Origin: Phallusia mammillata
Lineage: Eukaryota > Chordata > Ascidiacea > Phlebobranchia > Ascidiidae
Length of the DNA: 64,000 bases
Assembly (NCBI GenBank): GCA_003260075.1
Contig: QLIY01000143.1
Span: 45,563 to 109,562 of the forward strand
Direction of reading: 5' to 3'
Shown: positions 47,767 through 58,450 of the stretch, piece by piece
Numbering within the stretch: position 1 is the stretch's first letter
Layout: each line of letters starts with the position of its first letter
The notes under the pieces: generated by a model
The model's input: only the letters and a program-made list of their open reading frames with translations
Databases searched by the model: none
Told to the model about the DNA's origin: nothing
Position numbers and translations under genes: made by a program

Positions 47767-50700
47767 ACATTGTGACTCTGTGTGACACATGATTTTTAAC
47801 ATTATTAGGACACCAAAGCCGTCAACGAGTGTCTTTTCAAACTTGAAATGATATTGAATCTTTTTTCGCAAAAATCGCATCAATGGTTTTTTTTGTATGA
47901 GTCAACAAGTATCTTTTCAAACTTCCAAGCAGGGTAAACCTTTTTTTACAAGTATCACATCGATGGGGTTTCTCATTAGTGTGAATTAACATGTGTGTTT
48001 TCAAATTGATAATGACACTGAAGGTCTTTTCACACACATCGCATCGATGTTGTTTCTTTTTAGTGTGAACCAACGTGTGGGTTTTTAAATTTCCACTTCG
48101 GGTAAATCTTTTTTTCGGGTATCGTTTCGGTTCGGAAAAATATCCCGGTTCAAGCCGGTTTGCGGTTTTTAAACCGGCTTAGATTCTCTTTCGGTTAATT
48201 TTAAATCACCTATAGTATTTTGCAGTGCGTTGTTCTGAAATCAATAATTTTTGTGGTGCAATATTATGGAATTAAACTCCGGTTCGGATTTTAAAGAACA
48301 ATGCAAGGTTCGGATCGGATTCGGTTCGATTTTGGTTTGAGTTCGGTTCGGGTTCAACACCCCGATATTTATTACAAGCATTGACTATAAATGACAAATA
48401 AAAATGGGCCTACAAAATCAAGTAACATTTACCCCACTAGGTAGATTGCTACTGAAACAATTGCGATGATTGGCATGACATCTGGGGCAAGGTGATGAGC
48501 AACTTGACTTATTGTGAAAAGGATTAGAGACAATATAAGTGTTGTTGTTGATCCTTTGTTCACGTTCAGGCTTCCAAATCTGTCTAACAGTTTTGGCTGC
48601 GCAAAAATAAAGATTAGGTCAAAAAAAGAAAATACAAAAACAGAACCACAACCAAATGAAAGTAGCTTTCTGTAGAAGTTAATGACTGCTTTTGAAATAT
48701 CAATGTGAAAGCATCTAGTCTCTCCAGAGAGTGCACCCTGTTTTGACCTGTAAGGTCTCATCAGTACAGCTGGTGACTAGTGACCGTCCGTATTAGCCTG
48801 TATAGCCATCTAACGGCACTCCAGTTAGTTTTCTTCTGTGGCTTATGCCCAGTTTTGGCATCAAACAAAATAGGTGAGGCATGGCTTTTTAGCTTGTTAC
48901 TTCCAACAAACTGGAGTGACGATAGATAGCGACACAGACTAACACGGCATATCTCTTGTCACCAGCTTGACTGGAGATGGGCAGGAACTGGGCCGAATGG
49001 TCTGGCGCGCCTGACCCACATACAGACATAAAAAAACCTTGATCGGGATTCGTCCCCGGGAGTGTCCTGGGTTCGAACCCCGTGAAAAAAAATGAACAAA
49101 TGAGCTTGACTGGAGAGACCTTATAGGTCAAAACAGTGTGCACTGCCTGCAGCATATTTTTAAAAATCTTTTTAAAAAGATGGAACCACAGTTAATTTTT
49201 CTGTTTATTGGTAATCTTATATTACCAACGCGTTATGATTTATAGGATTTATATCGATCTGTAAAATTAATCCCACATGTATGAGTAAATAAACTTTCAA
49301 TGTTTAACTTAAGCATTTTCCATAAAATTGATTTATAAATAACAGTACGTCAGTCCATTGAAGGCGTTGTACTGAATCCGCGGGACACCAAGCATTCCCA
49401 TAAGACAAGGCGTAGGCTAGAAACATCTAGCCTGTGGTAGGAATTGAACCCACGACATGAGTTTTTCCGGGACCCGAGGTTTTTCAAGCCTATGCCTTGC
49501 ATTTTGGGAATGCCAGGTGAACGATTTGGTATAACGCCTTCAAAGGGCATGCCGTACTGTGATTTAACTGGTATATTGTCGCAAAAAATGGGCCACATCA
49601 AAGTAAGTTATCGGTAAGTAACTTTGGCAGTTTTTCGTGCATTTTATCTTACCCCCGCAAATCCAAGCACAAATTGGATTCCATAAACACCGATACTCGC
49701 AGTTGTAACATGTTCTGGAGTAATATTTGCTGCTAGGAAGAGTTGGTCGGTGTAGAACAGCAAATGGTTGACTCCATTCAACATAAAACCTGCATACACT
49801 CCCGCAACTGCTAACAACTGTCTCCTGTAAATAAAATATTGTAGATTCCATTCTTTTTCACCATCTAATTAAATTCCTAAATGTACGCCATTGCCCCCCC
49901 CCCGAACAGCAAATGGTTGACTCCATTCAACATAAAACCTGCATACACTCCAGCAACAGCTAACAACTGTCTCCTGTAAATGAAATATTGTATTGTTCAT
50001 ATAGGTACTCGACTACTCGATTAGCTGGAGTAATTTAAATCTCACGAATAATTCGATTTACTCGATTCACTTGATCAGTTCGATTTTCACATTAGATTGT
50101 TTTTACTCGATTTACTCGATTTACTCGATTTACTCGATTTACTCGATTTACTCGATATACTCGATTTACTCGATTTACTCGATTTACTCGATTTACTCGA
50201 TTTACTCGATTTACTCATACCTGTACTGCCGAGTTGAGAACATTTCTTTTACCGTGACCACAGTGGTGCTCGTATTTACTTCGGCTTCGATAACATTCAT
50301 TTCTTGTTTGAGTTCACTCTGCAAATGTACGAAAAAATTACCAAAAAAACACTACAACTTTGAGCATGTTTTCAAAACTTTATGTTTCACAAGGATAATG
50401 ACGTCATTCTCTCTTACGTCATTGCCGTCTCTCAATTTTCGAAGAGCGTCCATTGCGTCTTGAGTTCTCGTTTCACGCACGAGATAGTAAGGTGTCTCAG
50501 GAATCCAAAAACTCGAAATCAAATAACAAATCGATGGAAGGGCTGGAAAGGCGAGAGCAATAGGCCAAAGAGCTGGCGTTCCTAAAGTCTGCAAAACAAT
50601 GTTTTTTAGATAAAAAAGTTGAATTGAATTCCGTTCAGTTTATCCCACTGGTCAGAAGAAAACACGATGATATTAAAACAATCACAAGCCGAAAAAACGT

Positions 50701-53700
50701 TGCAGCGCAACGTTGAAACGTTGTGGAGAACATAAAGTGTAAGATAAAATTGGTTTATTGTGACTGAAAGCGTTTCTGCTACGCCGCAGTATAAAACGTT
50801 ATGTAACTGGGGCTCACAAGAAAGGTTTTTGCGTTGTGGGCAAACACGTGATGGGTTTTAGCGCGAATTTGACAGACCAAATCGAATGAAACTTTTTGGT
50901 TCTAACAATTAAGCGTAAAAATGCACGCTGAATGCAAATATTTAAAGTTTACATAAAAAAATAAGCGCCAATTTTTTATAAAAAAAGGCAATTTAGCTTG
51001 TAATATTACGCTGAAATGTTAACATCCGATATTTTTATTGAATTTGGCGAATCACATTTGCGTTTGAGCTCTCCAGTTTGTAAAAATCAGACAATTTATG
51101 TGTTATTTTCCTATACCCGCTGTATCACTTAGGACACAAAATGGCTTCTTAGGCTTTATTGCGTAACAATCGGTTGGACAACTTGTGTTTTACATACACT
51201 TTGAACACGACTGGGGGTGGGACTTTATGGGAACCACCGAGGCAAAACAACGGAGACAAAATAAGTTAGGTAACTTTAAACGAGACATTTTTCTCACGAT
51301 TTTAAATATTTGCCATAAGATTAACCAACTATCGGTTTTGTAAGCCGATTAATTAGGTATTAAGCTTTGATGAAAAACCGCATTTACCTTTTGGTGGGTC
51401 AAAACTGGCCCGCAGAACAACCCAAAAGCAACAGCAATTGACGCACTGCTGTTCCAGACTGCGCTTTTCTCCTTACAGCTCATTTCCACCATCATCAAAG
51501 GAATAAGAGCTGAAAAGATATATATGTTCATCATTTTCAGTACACTGAGGACCATTGTAAGCAACATTAGATATACACGATTTGACCACACACTAGTTTA
51601 TGCGAAGTATACGCTTTCATGAGCCTGAGCATACTCCGCGATTACACCGAGGTCACTGTGAGCATGATTAGATGTGCCTGTGTGGCCGCACACTAGTTTA
51701 TCCGTAGCATGGATTTTGACCATTCTGAGCGTACACACAAGGTCCCTAGGAACACTGAGGACCACTGTGAGCAAGATTGGATGTGCATGCTGTGACCACA
51801 CATCAGTTTGTGCGCAGCATAGATAGTTTATGTAACTATGCATGTACTTGAGCTTACTGAATACACTGAGGTCAACTGATTGCAATATTAGACGAGTACG
51901 CTATCTACGCAAACAAGTTGAATTCAGTGTTTGTTTGTTTTTCAATAAATGCTGTGTATTTCGACAAGAGTGTATTAGTCTGTTACTTTGTGAACGATTT
52001 CTTTGCTATCCAATGGCATACAAAAGTTTTTGAGATACTGTTTTCAATAATTTACATATTTTGTGGCAAAATTCAACCAAAACCTAACCATCTTGAGATA
52101 CACTGTTTAGGTAATTTCGGACATTTTATGAATAGTTTGTCATTTTACAACACCGACTTACAGTAATAGACTCCATTTGGAAGTCCCACAATGAAACGTC
52201 CTATGATAATAGCTTCATAGCCCCCCCCCCACTGGGGGTGGGACTTTATGGGAACCACCGAGGCAAAACTACGGAGACAAAATAAGTTAGGTAACTTAAA
52301 ACGAAACATTTTACTCATGATTTTAAAATATTTGTCATAAGGTTAACCAACAACATCAGTCTTGCAAGTGGCCGATTAAATAGCTAATAAACTTAGATTA
52401 AAAACCGCAGTAACCTTTTGGTGAGTTAAGACAGGTCCACAGAACAACCCGAAAGCAACAGCAATTGACGCACTGCTGTTCCAGACGGCACTTTTCTTTT
52501 TACAGCTCATTTCCACCATCATCAAAGGAATAAGAGCTGAAAAGATAAATTATTCTACGATTATTTCCACTTTTTGGTAACTAAGAGAAAATATACAAGT
52601 TCATTGAGTGCACTGAGGACCACTGTGAGTAACATTAGATGCGCAAGCTGTGGCTAAACAACAGTTTGTGTGCAGTAGGATTCATGTGTCTGGGCATACA
52701 CACAAGCTTCCACTGATTACAACATTAAGATAAATGTTGGGTATTTTCGACAAGAGTCTGTTTTACATGCTATTCTTAGGCATTCAAAAGTTTTAGGATA
52801 CTGTTTTCAATATTTTACATATTTTGTGGCAAAAATCAACAAAAATCAATAACCATCTTGAAAAACAATGTTTAGGCATAATGGTGAAAATAACGGCCCA
52901 AATAGACGATAAAAGCGACATGCTTTATTGTTCAAACGTTTCGGCAAATGCTCATGCCATCATCAGGGATATGAAGGTCACATCAGTTACATCCGTTTAC
53001 ATACACTTGAGTCGCATAAATGAATAATAAAAAGGTACGTTTTTATGCGACGGTTGTTTCGCACCTTTTTATCATTCCTTTATGCGACTTAAGTGTATAT
53101 AAACGGGTGTGACTGATGTGACCTTCATATCACTGATAATTCCCCCCCCCCGAAAGTGATTGAAAGTAGAAGTAGCCAAGTCTCTTCAGGCATAGGAACA
53201 CCATTTCGGTTCTGATAAAGAAAAAAAGGATGTGTTAAGAATATGAAAACAAAATCAGACCAAGTTGTAAAAAACAGAATTGTAAGTCGGGCCGGATTCC
53301 CCCCCCCCCTGTTCCAATGTTTAGGCAATTGACGCACTTTTTATCAATAGTTTATCATTATACAACAGCGACTTACAGTAATAGACTCCATTTGGAAGTC
53401 CCACAATGAAACGACCTATGATTATAGCTTCATAAGAGCCAGTTAAACTTCCAACTAGAGAAACCATGAGAACTCCTACAATATTAACCGCATGGGACAA
53501 CTGAAGGAAATGTTTCCTTGTCAGATAAGTCAGCATAATCTTGCTGCTACTTCCCCCAACGAAAGATCCAATTATCATGGAAGAGAAAGTGATTGAAAGT
53601 AGAAGTAGCCAAGTCTCTTCAGGCATAGGAACGCCATTTCGGTTCTGGTAAAAAAACACAGAAAGAATGTGATAAGAGTGTGAAAAACAAAATTAGAGCA

Positions 53701-56174
53701 TGTTGTGAAAACCAGTCCCCCCCCCCTTTTTCAAAAAAAAGGCTTTATTCAGGCCCGACTTTACACTGACTTTACATGTATATAGTTTTATGTTAAATTT
53801 TGCTAGACAATTAGCCAGTTGCTGGACCTGACCTAATGTCAAACAGTCCTGAAACGCCTTATGTATTGTGTTTGTTGTCTTGGTCTTTTCTCATTTTTTA
53901 ATTTATTATTATTATTTTTAATTTACGACCTCCCAAAAACGATTGGGGTTCGGGCCGGGTTTCGGACTTGGAATTTCGGGTTCAGGCCGACTTCGGGCTT
54001 CTGTTTTAGCCCCGTTTACAACTCTGTTAAAAACTATTCTATTTGAATAAGTTACATGACGATTAAGACATTGCCAAGTCAAGTCGGATTTTTGTAAAAC
54101 GTAAAAGATTTGTCAAATTTCCCAGTCAGTTTACTCTAATTCAGCGGTCGGCAACCCTGACACGCGTGCCAAAAGTACTAAATTCAACTGTTATTTGTTT
54201 ACAGCTGTTTTTCACAATTCAATACTCTTAAAATTCAGCCTACACAGACAAATATGTCTGCTTTGTTTTACTATTGATATCAGCTGCCACAAACCACTAT
54301 AACCACTATTACTCGGAAAAATGATGGCACTCAGTATCAGTACCATATGGAAATAACTTGTAAATTGTCCCGCGTCGGTTAAAGGGTTGCCGACCCCTGC
54401 TTTAGTGGTTTCAGAACCTTTTTTACAGACTACAGTTTATATTTCATTAATCCTTTAGCTCCTATCAAATCTAAATCAAGTTTAAATTGCAGAAAACTAC
54501 ATGTAACTTAGTTAATATATTACAAACGAAAAAACTTTTGATAACCGTAAAAATACTTTCCGATTCGGGGTTTCAAAGACTGTACACAACTAGTTAGTAG
54601 ATGCGGATTTTGGTTTTAATTGTGACTTGTTTTTTTGCGCAATGTTTAGGAGAAATTGCCCAGACATTACTTCTGCTATAACACCAAAACCCTAAAATAT
54701 ATTAAGTCGCGTAATGTGGTAAGACGGATAGTTTACATTCCCTTGGGCTCGCAAGTTTGAGGGTTCAAATCCCACCAAGGTATCTTGTTTTTTTTTGCCA
54801 CAGGAAACATAAGCAGAGATAATCCATTCCACTGTACATGTGAAAATGGAAAGAAAATGAAAAAATGAAAAATCAGCAAACACTGTGTTTCACCTTACAA
54901 CACCAAACTTACTGATGGTTATCTCTTGAAATGCTTTATTTTTAATTTGCATGTGTGAGGACCCATGAGTTTTTGCCTCCAGAAACAACTAAGGTTATAA
55001 AAAGACGGTGGCTAATATGGGACCCATATAAAACAATAACTGTTTTTAAGTAAATTTTATATTTTGCCTTCTCTGTAATTACCAGAGTTTCAGAATTGTA
55101 AATGGTGTTGTTAATTTAGCTCATTTAATGGCGAAATATATGAACCACATGAACGTAAAAAGCGACATACTTTCTTTTCAAACGTTTGGTCAAATGCTCG
55201 TGCCATCATCAGTGCTACCATGGACCGTTATTTTCGCCATTATGAACAAATTTGTATATAGTATTCCATAGCTCATTTAATTTTATAATAAATATTGACA
55301 AACTAAAATCACTCATTTTATACTAAGCACCCGTGCTAGGAAAGAGGGGTGGCAATATTAAAGTTCTGTCCTTACGAAGTAAGTAGAATTGTAGATATCT
55401 CGTATAATCGGTATCAACGGTCCCAGCGAAGTATAGTGGTAAGCGAGAGCATAAAACGACATGAAACCGGTCATGAGAAGGGAAAAGGCACCAAACCTTG
55501 AATTTCCCTGCAAAAAAATCACGGTTTTAGTTTTACTTTAGGCTTGTTGAAACTTGCCACATTGAACATACGATAACGAGATGACAAGCTGAAATTTCAA
55601 ACCTCGCTCTAACCCAGGCCAACCCGAATGTAGTATTACGACTGTATTATTGTTTTATTCTCATACTTACTGCGGTTCTAAAATGTAAAGCAAGATTATA
55701 ATATTGCTCTTGTTTACTTTCGGCCTATTGAATGCGTTATACCGATTTGCCGGTCACCAAGCTTTCACTATTATATAGCAAGGCGTAGACAAGATACATC
55801 TAGCCTGCGGTGGGATTCGAACCTACGACAGGAGCCTTTAGCAACTGATCTACACAGGCTCAGTGGAAAATCCATCGAAAGTTGAATCACAAGCACCGTT
55901 GTCTTCCTCGTATGCTGCACATGTCAGCTTTGTAGTGGGGGATCGCCAGATCGATCAGTAATCAGTTAAGACATATATGAATAGCTGGGATTTGCCGTGA
56001 AATGTCGATTTAGGCAACGGTGCTTGAGATTCGTCGATTGTTCTTGTTTATTAGACAAGGCCGAAACAAAAATTTAGGTTATTCTGCACAAACGGGCGCG
56101 AGCTGAAACACTGAAGACGTACTTACTGGAAGACCATCTTGGGGGGAGATCTTTGTTGGCTTTTCTTGATCCAT
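45996..56174 (-). CDS. SLC2/GLUT-like sugar-porter-family transporter, copy C (complete)
   Basis: Exons in transcript order: 56174-56127 (16 codons from MDQEKP), 55507-55376, 53644-53377, 51509-51388 (near-duplicate 52536-52415), 50588-50418, 50318-50221, 49824-49653 (partial near-duplicate 49973-49904), 48596-48433, 46990-46846, 46124-45996 with stop TAA. The sum is about 482 residues. Seen: GRFIVGLPNG in TM4, PETPYYLV after TM6, FMLNGVNHLLFYTD in TM7, LLDRFG between TM8 and TM9, TEPTRPTAL before TM11, and a C-terminal PDTRGKT (family PETKGKT) followed by EIQAHFM. Exon lengths 132, 268, 122, 171, 98, 172, 164, 145 and 129 equal those of A and B. The N-terminal cytoplasmic tail is longer (16 residues against 4-5). 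Intron 6 begins with a 9-bp tandem repeat directly after the donor. TM7 and TM10 lack the GLUT1 hexose-contact residues, so the substrate is unknown. Confidence 0.88.
46305..46560 (-). mobile_element. tRNA-cored retroposon fragment, reverse
   Basis: Reversed pieces of the 19001 family: GCGCCACCAACTGCGCTACACAGGCTCAGTGG, shortened here to its A-box part, then the head with GCACTGTTGCATGCCTTCGC and ATGTCAGCTTCTAAATAGG. It lies in the last intron of copy C. Confidence 0.55.
47324..47644. mobile_element. Non-autonomous hAT-like element
   Basis: Begins CAGTGGTTCAAC and ends GTTTGAGAATTACTG; flanks TTCTAGGG and TGTTAGGG agree in 6 of 8 positions. GCGGCGCA and GCGGCACAC motifs lie inside the ends. 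A right-end segment of about 60 bp is repeated across a C run at 47585-47594. Confidence 0.7.
47820..48125 (-). pseudogene. C2H2 zinc-finger fragment, frameshifted
   Basis: Minus-strand frames read as a tail of tandem C2H2 fingers. The first is a finger with lost cysteines (RFTRSGNLKTHTLVH). The second is intact (CDVCEKTFSVIINLKTHMLIH). The third has Tyr for the first His (CDTCKKRF, LKRYLLTH). A fourth, after a frameshift near 47885, reads DFCEKRFNIISSLKRH. There is no start, no splice sites and no upstream domain, and a 58-base C run lies just downstream. It is a dead fragment, probably carried in by a repeat; the flanks hold GGTTCGGTTCGG-type repeats. Confidence 0.6.
48990..49110. mobile_element. 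tRNA-derived retroposon, third type
   Basis: It contains TGGTCTGGCGCGCCTGACCC, a B box GGTTCGAACCCCGTG at 49070-49084 and an A-rich end. A related piece lies at 25850-25930. It is inserted into the composite repeat of 48715-49150, whose flanking CACTCTCTGCAG-type ends (GTGCACTGCCTGCAG) are shared with 7240-7340. Confidence 0.5.
49350..49560 (-). mobile_element. tRNA-cored retroposon, reverse copy
   Basis: Reverse-strand match to 19001-19274: GGCATGCCGTACTGTGATTTAAC at the end, AGCCTATGCCTTGCAT, and CGACATGAGTTTTTCCGGGA, with the B box as GGAATTGAACCCACGAC. It lies in intron 7 of copy C. Confidence 0.55.
50101..50219. repeat. 9-bp minisatellite directly after copy C exon 6 donor
   Basis: Twelve ACTCGATTT units (one variant, ACTCGATAT) at exactly 9-bp spacing start at 50105 and end against the donor of exon 50318-50221. 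On the transcript strand the unit is GAGTAAATC, which contains GTAAAT, the same sequence used as a genuine donor in exons 4 and 8 of this family. Confidence 0.9.
54142..54399. mobile_element. Non-autonomous hAT-like element
   Basis: Ends CAGCGGTCGGCAACC and GGTTGCCGACCCCTG are inverted; flanks CTCTAATT and CTTTAGTG agree in 5 of 8. It belongs to the same TIR family as 15500-15801. It lies in intron 2 of copy C. Confidence 0.7.
54712..54795 (+). mobile_element. tRNA-like SINE fragment
   Basis: GTGGTAAGACGGATAG, CTTGGGCTCGCAAG and a B box GGTTCAAATCCC followed by a T-rich run. It resembles a Leu/Ser-class tRNA remnant rather than a working tRNA, since acceptor ends do not pair well. Confidence 0.4.
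55780..55930 (-). mobile_element. tRNA-cored retroposon, reverse copy
   Basis: Reverse match to the 19001 family, with GCGGTGGGATTCGAACC (B box), the A-box region CTGATCTACACAGGCTCAG and head segments CACCGTTG and GCTGCACATGTCAGC. It lies in intron 1 of copy C. Confidence 0.6.
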
Positions 56175-58239
56175 TAGGATTTAAATTGATAAATTAAATG
56201 CAAATTCTTTCAAGCTAATTGATCTAAGGTTTTAGTTAACTGATTGTAACAAAATATCCGAAATCTTTTGGAAAAAATAAATTTACTATTTATCTTTCCA
56301 CTAAACCAATTTGATTTTTGGCTAATCCTTTTCATAGAAAATACTAAACAAGCGTTTCCTCCACTAAGTTGCATATTTAGCAAAATGCAAGTTTTTAAAA
56401 ACAACTAGTATTTTGGTTTAGCATCACACCAGTTGAATGATAAGTTTGTAAAATAAACTGTTTTACTATAAGAATCTGGCCCTAATCAAAGTTGGTACAA
56501 AGTCGTGAATGCAACAAGCACCATGAGTGACTGCACGAAATTTTCCAGTAAATATTCATGCTTTCGTACCGCATTTCTAAATCTAAAGTTGGCCAATTGT
56601 TACCTAAACTTAAACACGAAACAAACACAGCCTTGCATACAGCTTAAGCCCTAGGTTTCTGGCTGTTCAAATGACTACTGTAGAATATGGTGAAGCCATT
56701 ATAACCTGGCTTGCCTTTTTCGTACAAAACCTGCAAACGCTGTACGAGCAATAGAAAATAATTTCGCAAGTTCAGCAAACATTTTGTCTTTGCCTAAATT
56801 GGATTGCTAGCGGACTTTTAGTAGTCAACAACAACTTGCACGCATTTGCAAGTTTGACTGTCCATTGGTTTTTACTGTAATACCAATTTCACAAAACTTA
56901 TATTTCTGGTTTTAATATAGAATAATTTTGAGCCAATATGTAAGGATAATGCTAATTAATGACAAATAGTGTATGTTTTCTTGTTATCAGTAGGTAACAA
57001 ATTCTGAAACCAAACTTTGTGTGTACGAAATACCTGTTTATTTCCAGGTCAAAATCAGTTGTCGGTGTTGTAAAGAACAAATAATTTCGCTAAAAAGCAT
57101 CTTCAGTATCTATAGAGAGCAACAAAAGGGATTCAAATTAGAAAGATCTAAGGTCTTTGTAATGTCTAATATGTTTGAAAGTCAACAAAAAGCAGTTTTC
57201 AAAACGTTCTTGTTTCTAAATGCATCAACATGCCTTTTAATTGTCTGCTGTTGCAAAAAGATCAAATTTCACCACATGGGCAATGTTTTGTCTGCACTAA
57301 TTGGCTGGAACGACACGAAAGGAGAATCTTTGAAGTTGAAGTTGTTTTAAACTCTTAACCTTGAACAGAAAAGTTTACATGATCTTTGTAACAAAAGTAT
57401 TTTCCAAACCAAAATGCGATTCGCGTGGCAGAACAGATAAGGGCCTGTATGTAGTTTTAAACACGCAATTTTATTCCATTTTGTTGCTTCTTTTAACCGG
57501 TAAAGATAAAACAAAATGTGCAGCAAAAATACAAAGTATAAAATAATTGTGTACGCAATTATACAGATAAAGTGCAGTTTGAAAGAAAATAAAAATTGTT
57601 TTTGCGTCTTAACCTGATGGTTAGTCGTTCTGTTAGAAACATATTTTTGCAATCTTTGCAATGATGGTAAAACATCTCCGAAAATACGCTTGCAATTTTC
57701 TCATTAAGCATTTTTAGTGTGTGTCTGGATTTCATTGCAGTTTTGCTGATTCACTAAAACGTAGACAAATTATTTTTGCTGACATTTGCGTTTTGCAAAA
57801 CCCCGCGGAAACACTTTTTCGTTTCGCATGGTCGAATATCGCAACTATGAGTTTAAATTCCAAGTCAATTTACGCACCAAAGTTGTTGTTCTGTATTCTC
57901 CGTGAAAAGAGAAAACTTGTTTTGTGTAAATGTACAGACATTTTGGCTGCAAACACACTTTTTCACGAGATTTAAACCGAGGACGATCACAAGTAGAAAT
58001 CTTGATCATGTTTTCTTGCAATGAATGAGATTATGATTTTAGGCCACAAAAATTTACATTTTAGTTAAAATAGTGTACAACTGGGCCGTGACACAAAGTC
58101 AGAAAATCTCTGACTTGGAAAGTGCAGTTAAGCAATATACCAGATTTGAACTTAGTGGTATAAGCTAGGGTTACTGTTCTTCATTTATGAATCTGCCTTA
58201 ATTCATATTTGATGAACACTTCGAGGCTGATTCCAGTAT

Positions 58240-58450
58240 ATGTTTATCTTAACTGAACAATAGTCGACCGGACAATCGCCTACTACGAAGATGACATGCG
58301 CAGCATACGATGCAGGCAACGGTGCTTGTGATTCGACTTTTTTCGGGTTTACCACTGAGACGTTTTCGCTCAGTTGGTAAAGCGCGAGTCCCGGGAAGGG
58401 TTCGAATCCCACATCATGCTTCATTTCTGGCCTACTACACATTGCCATAT
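58240..58450 (+). mobile_element. tRNA-cored retroposon, decayed copy
   Basis: GACATGCGCAGCATACGATG, GCTCAGTTGGTAAAGCGCGA, a shortened anticodon arm and GGGTTCGAATCCCAC, then the tail GTGACCTGG. It is missing part of the tRNA arm region. Confidence 0.6.

Noticed and set aside
47837-48073. An active zinc-finger gene
   Set aside because: Missing cysteine and histidine ligands, a frameshift, and no N-terminal exons mark it as a fragment.
50071-50463. SIYSIYSIY frame of 130 codons
   Set aside because: It translates the ACTCGATTT minisatellite and runs antisense through transporter exons.
57021-57350. 109-codon plus-strand frame with CCRCC-type cysteines
   Set aside because: No recognised domain, and its start shares TTTCGCTAAAAAGCAT with a repeat near 30390; chance openness is likely.
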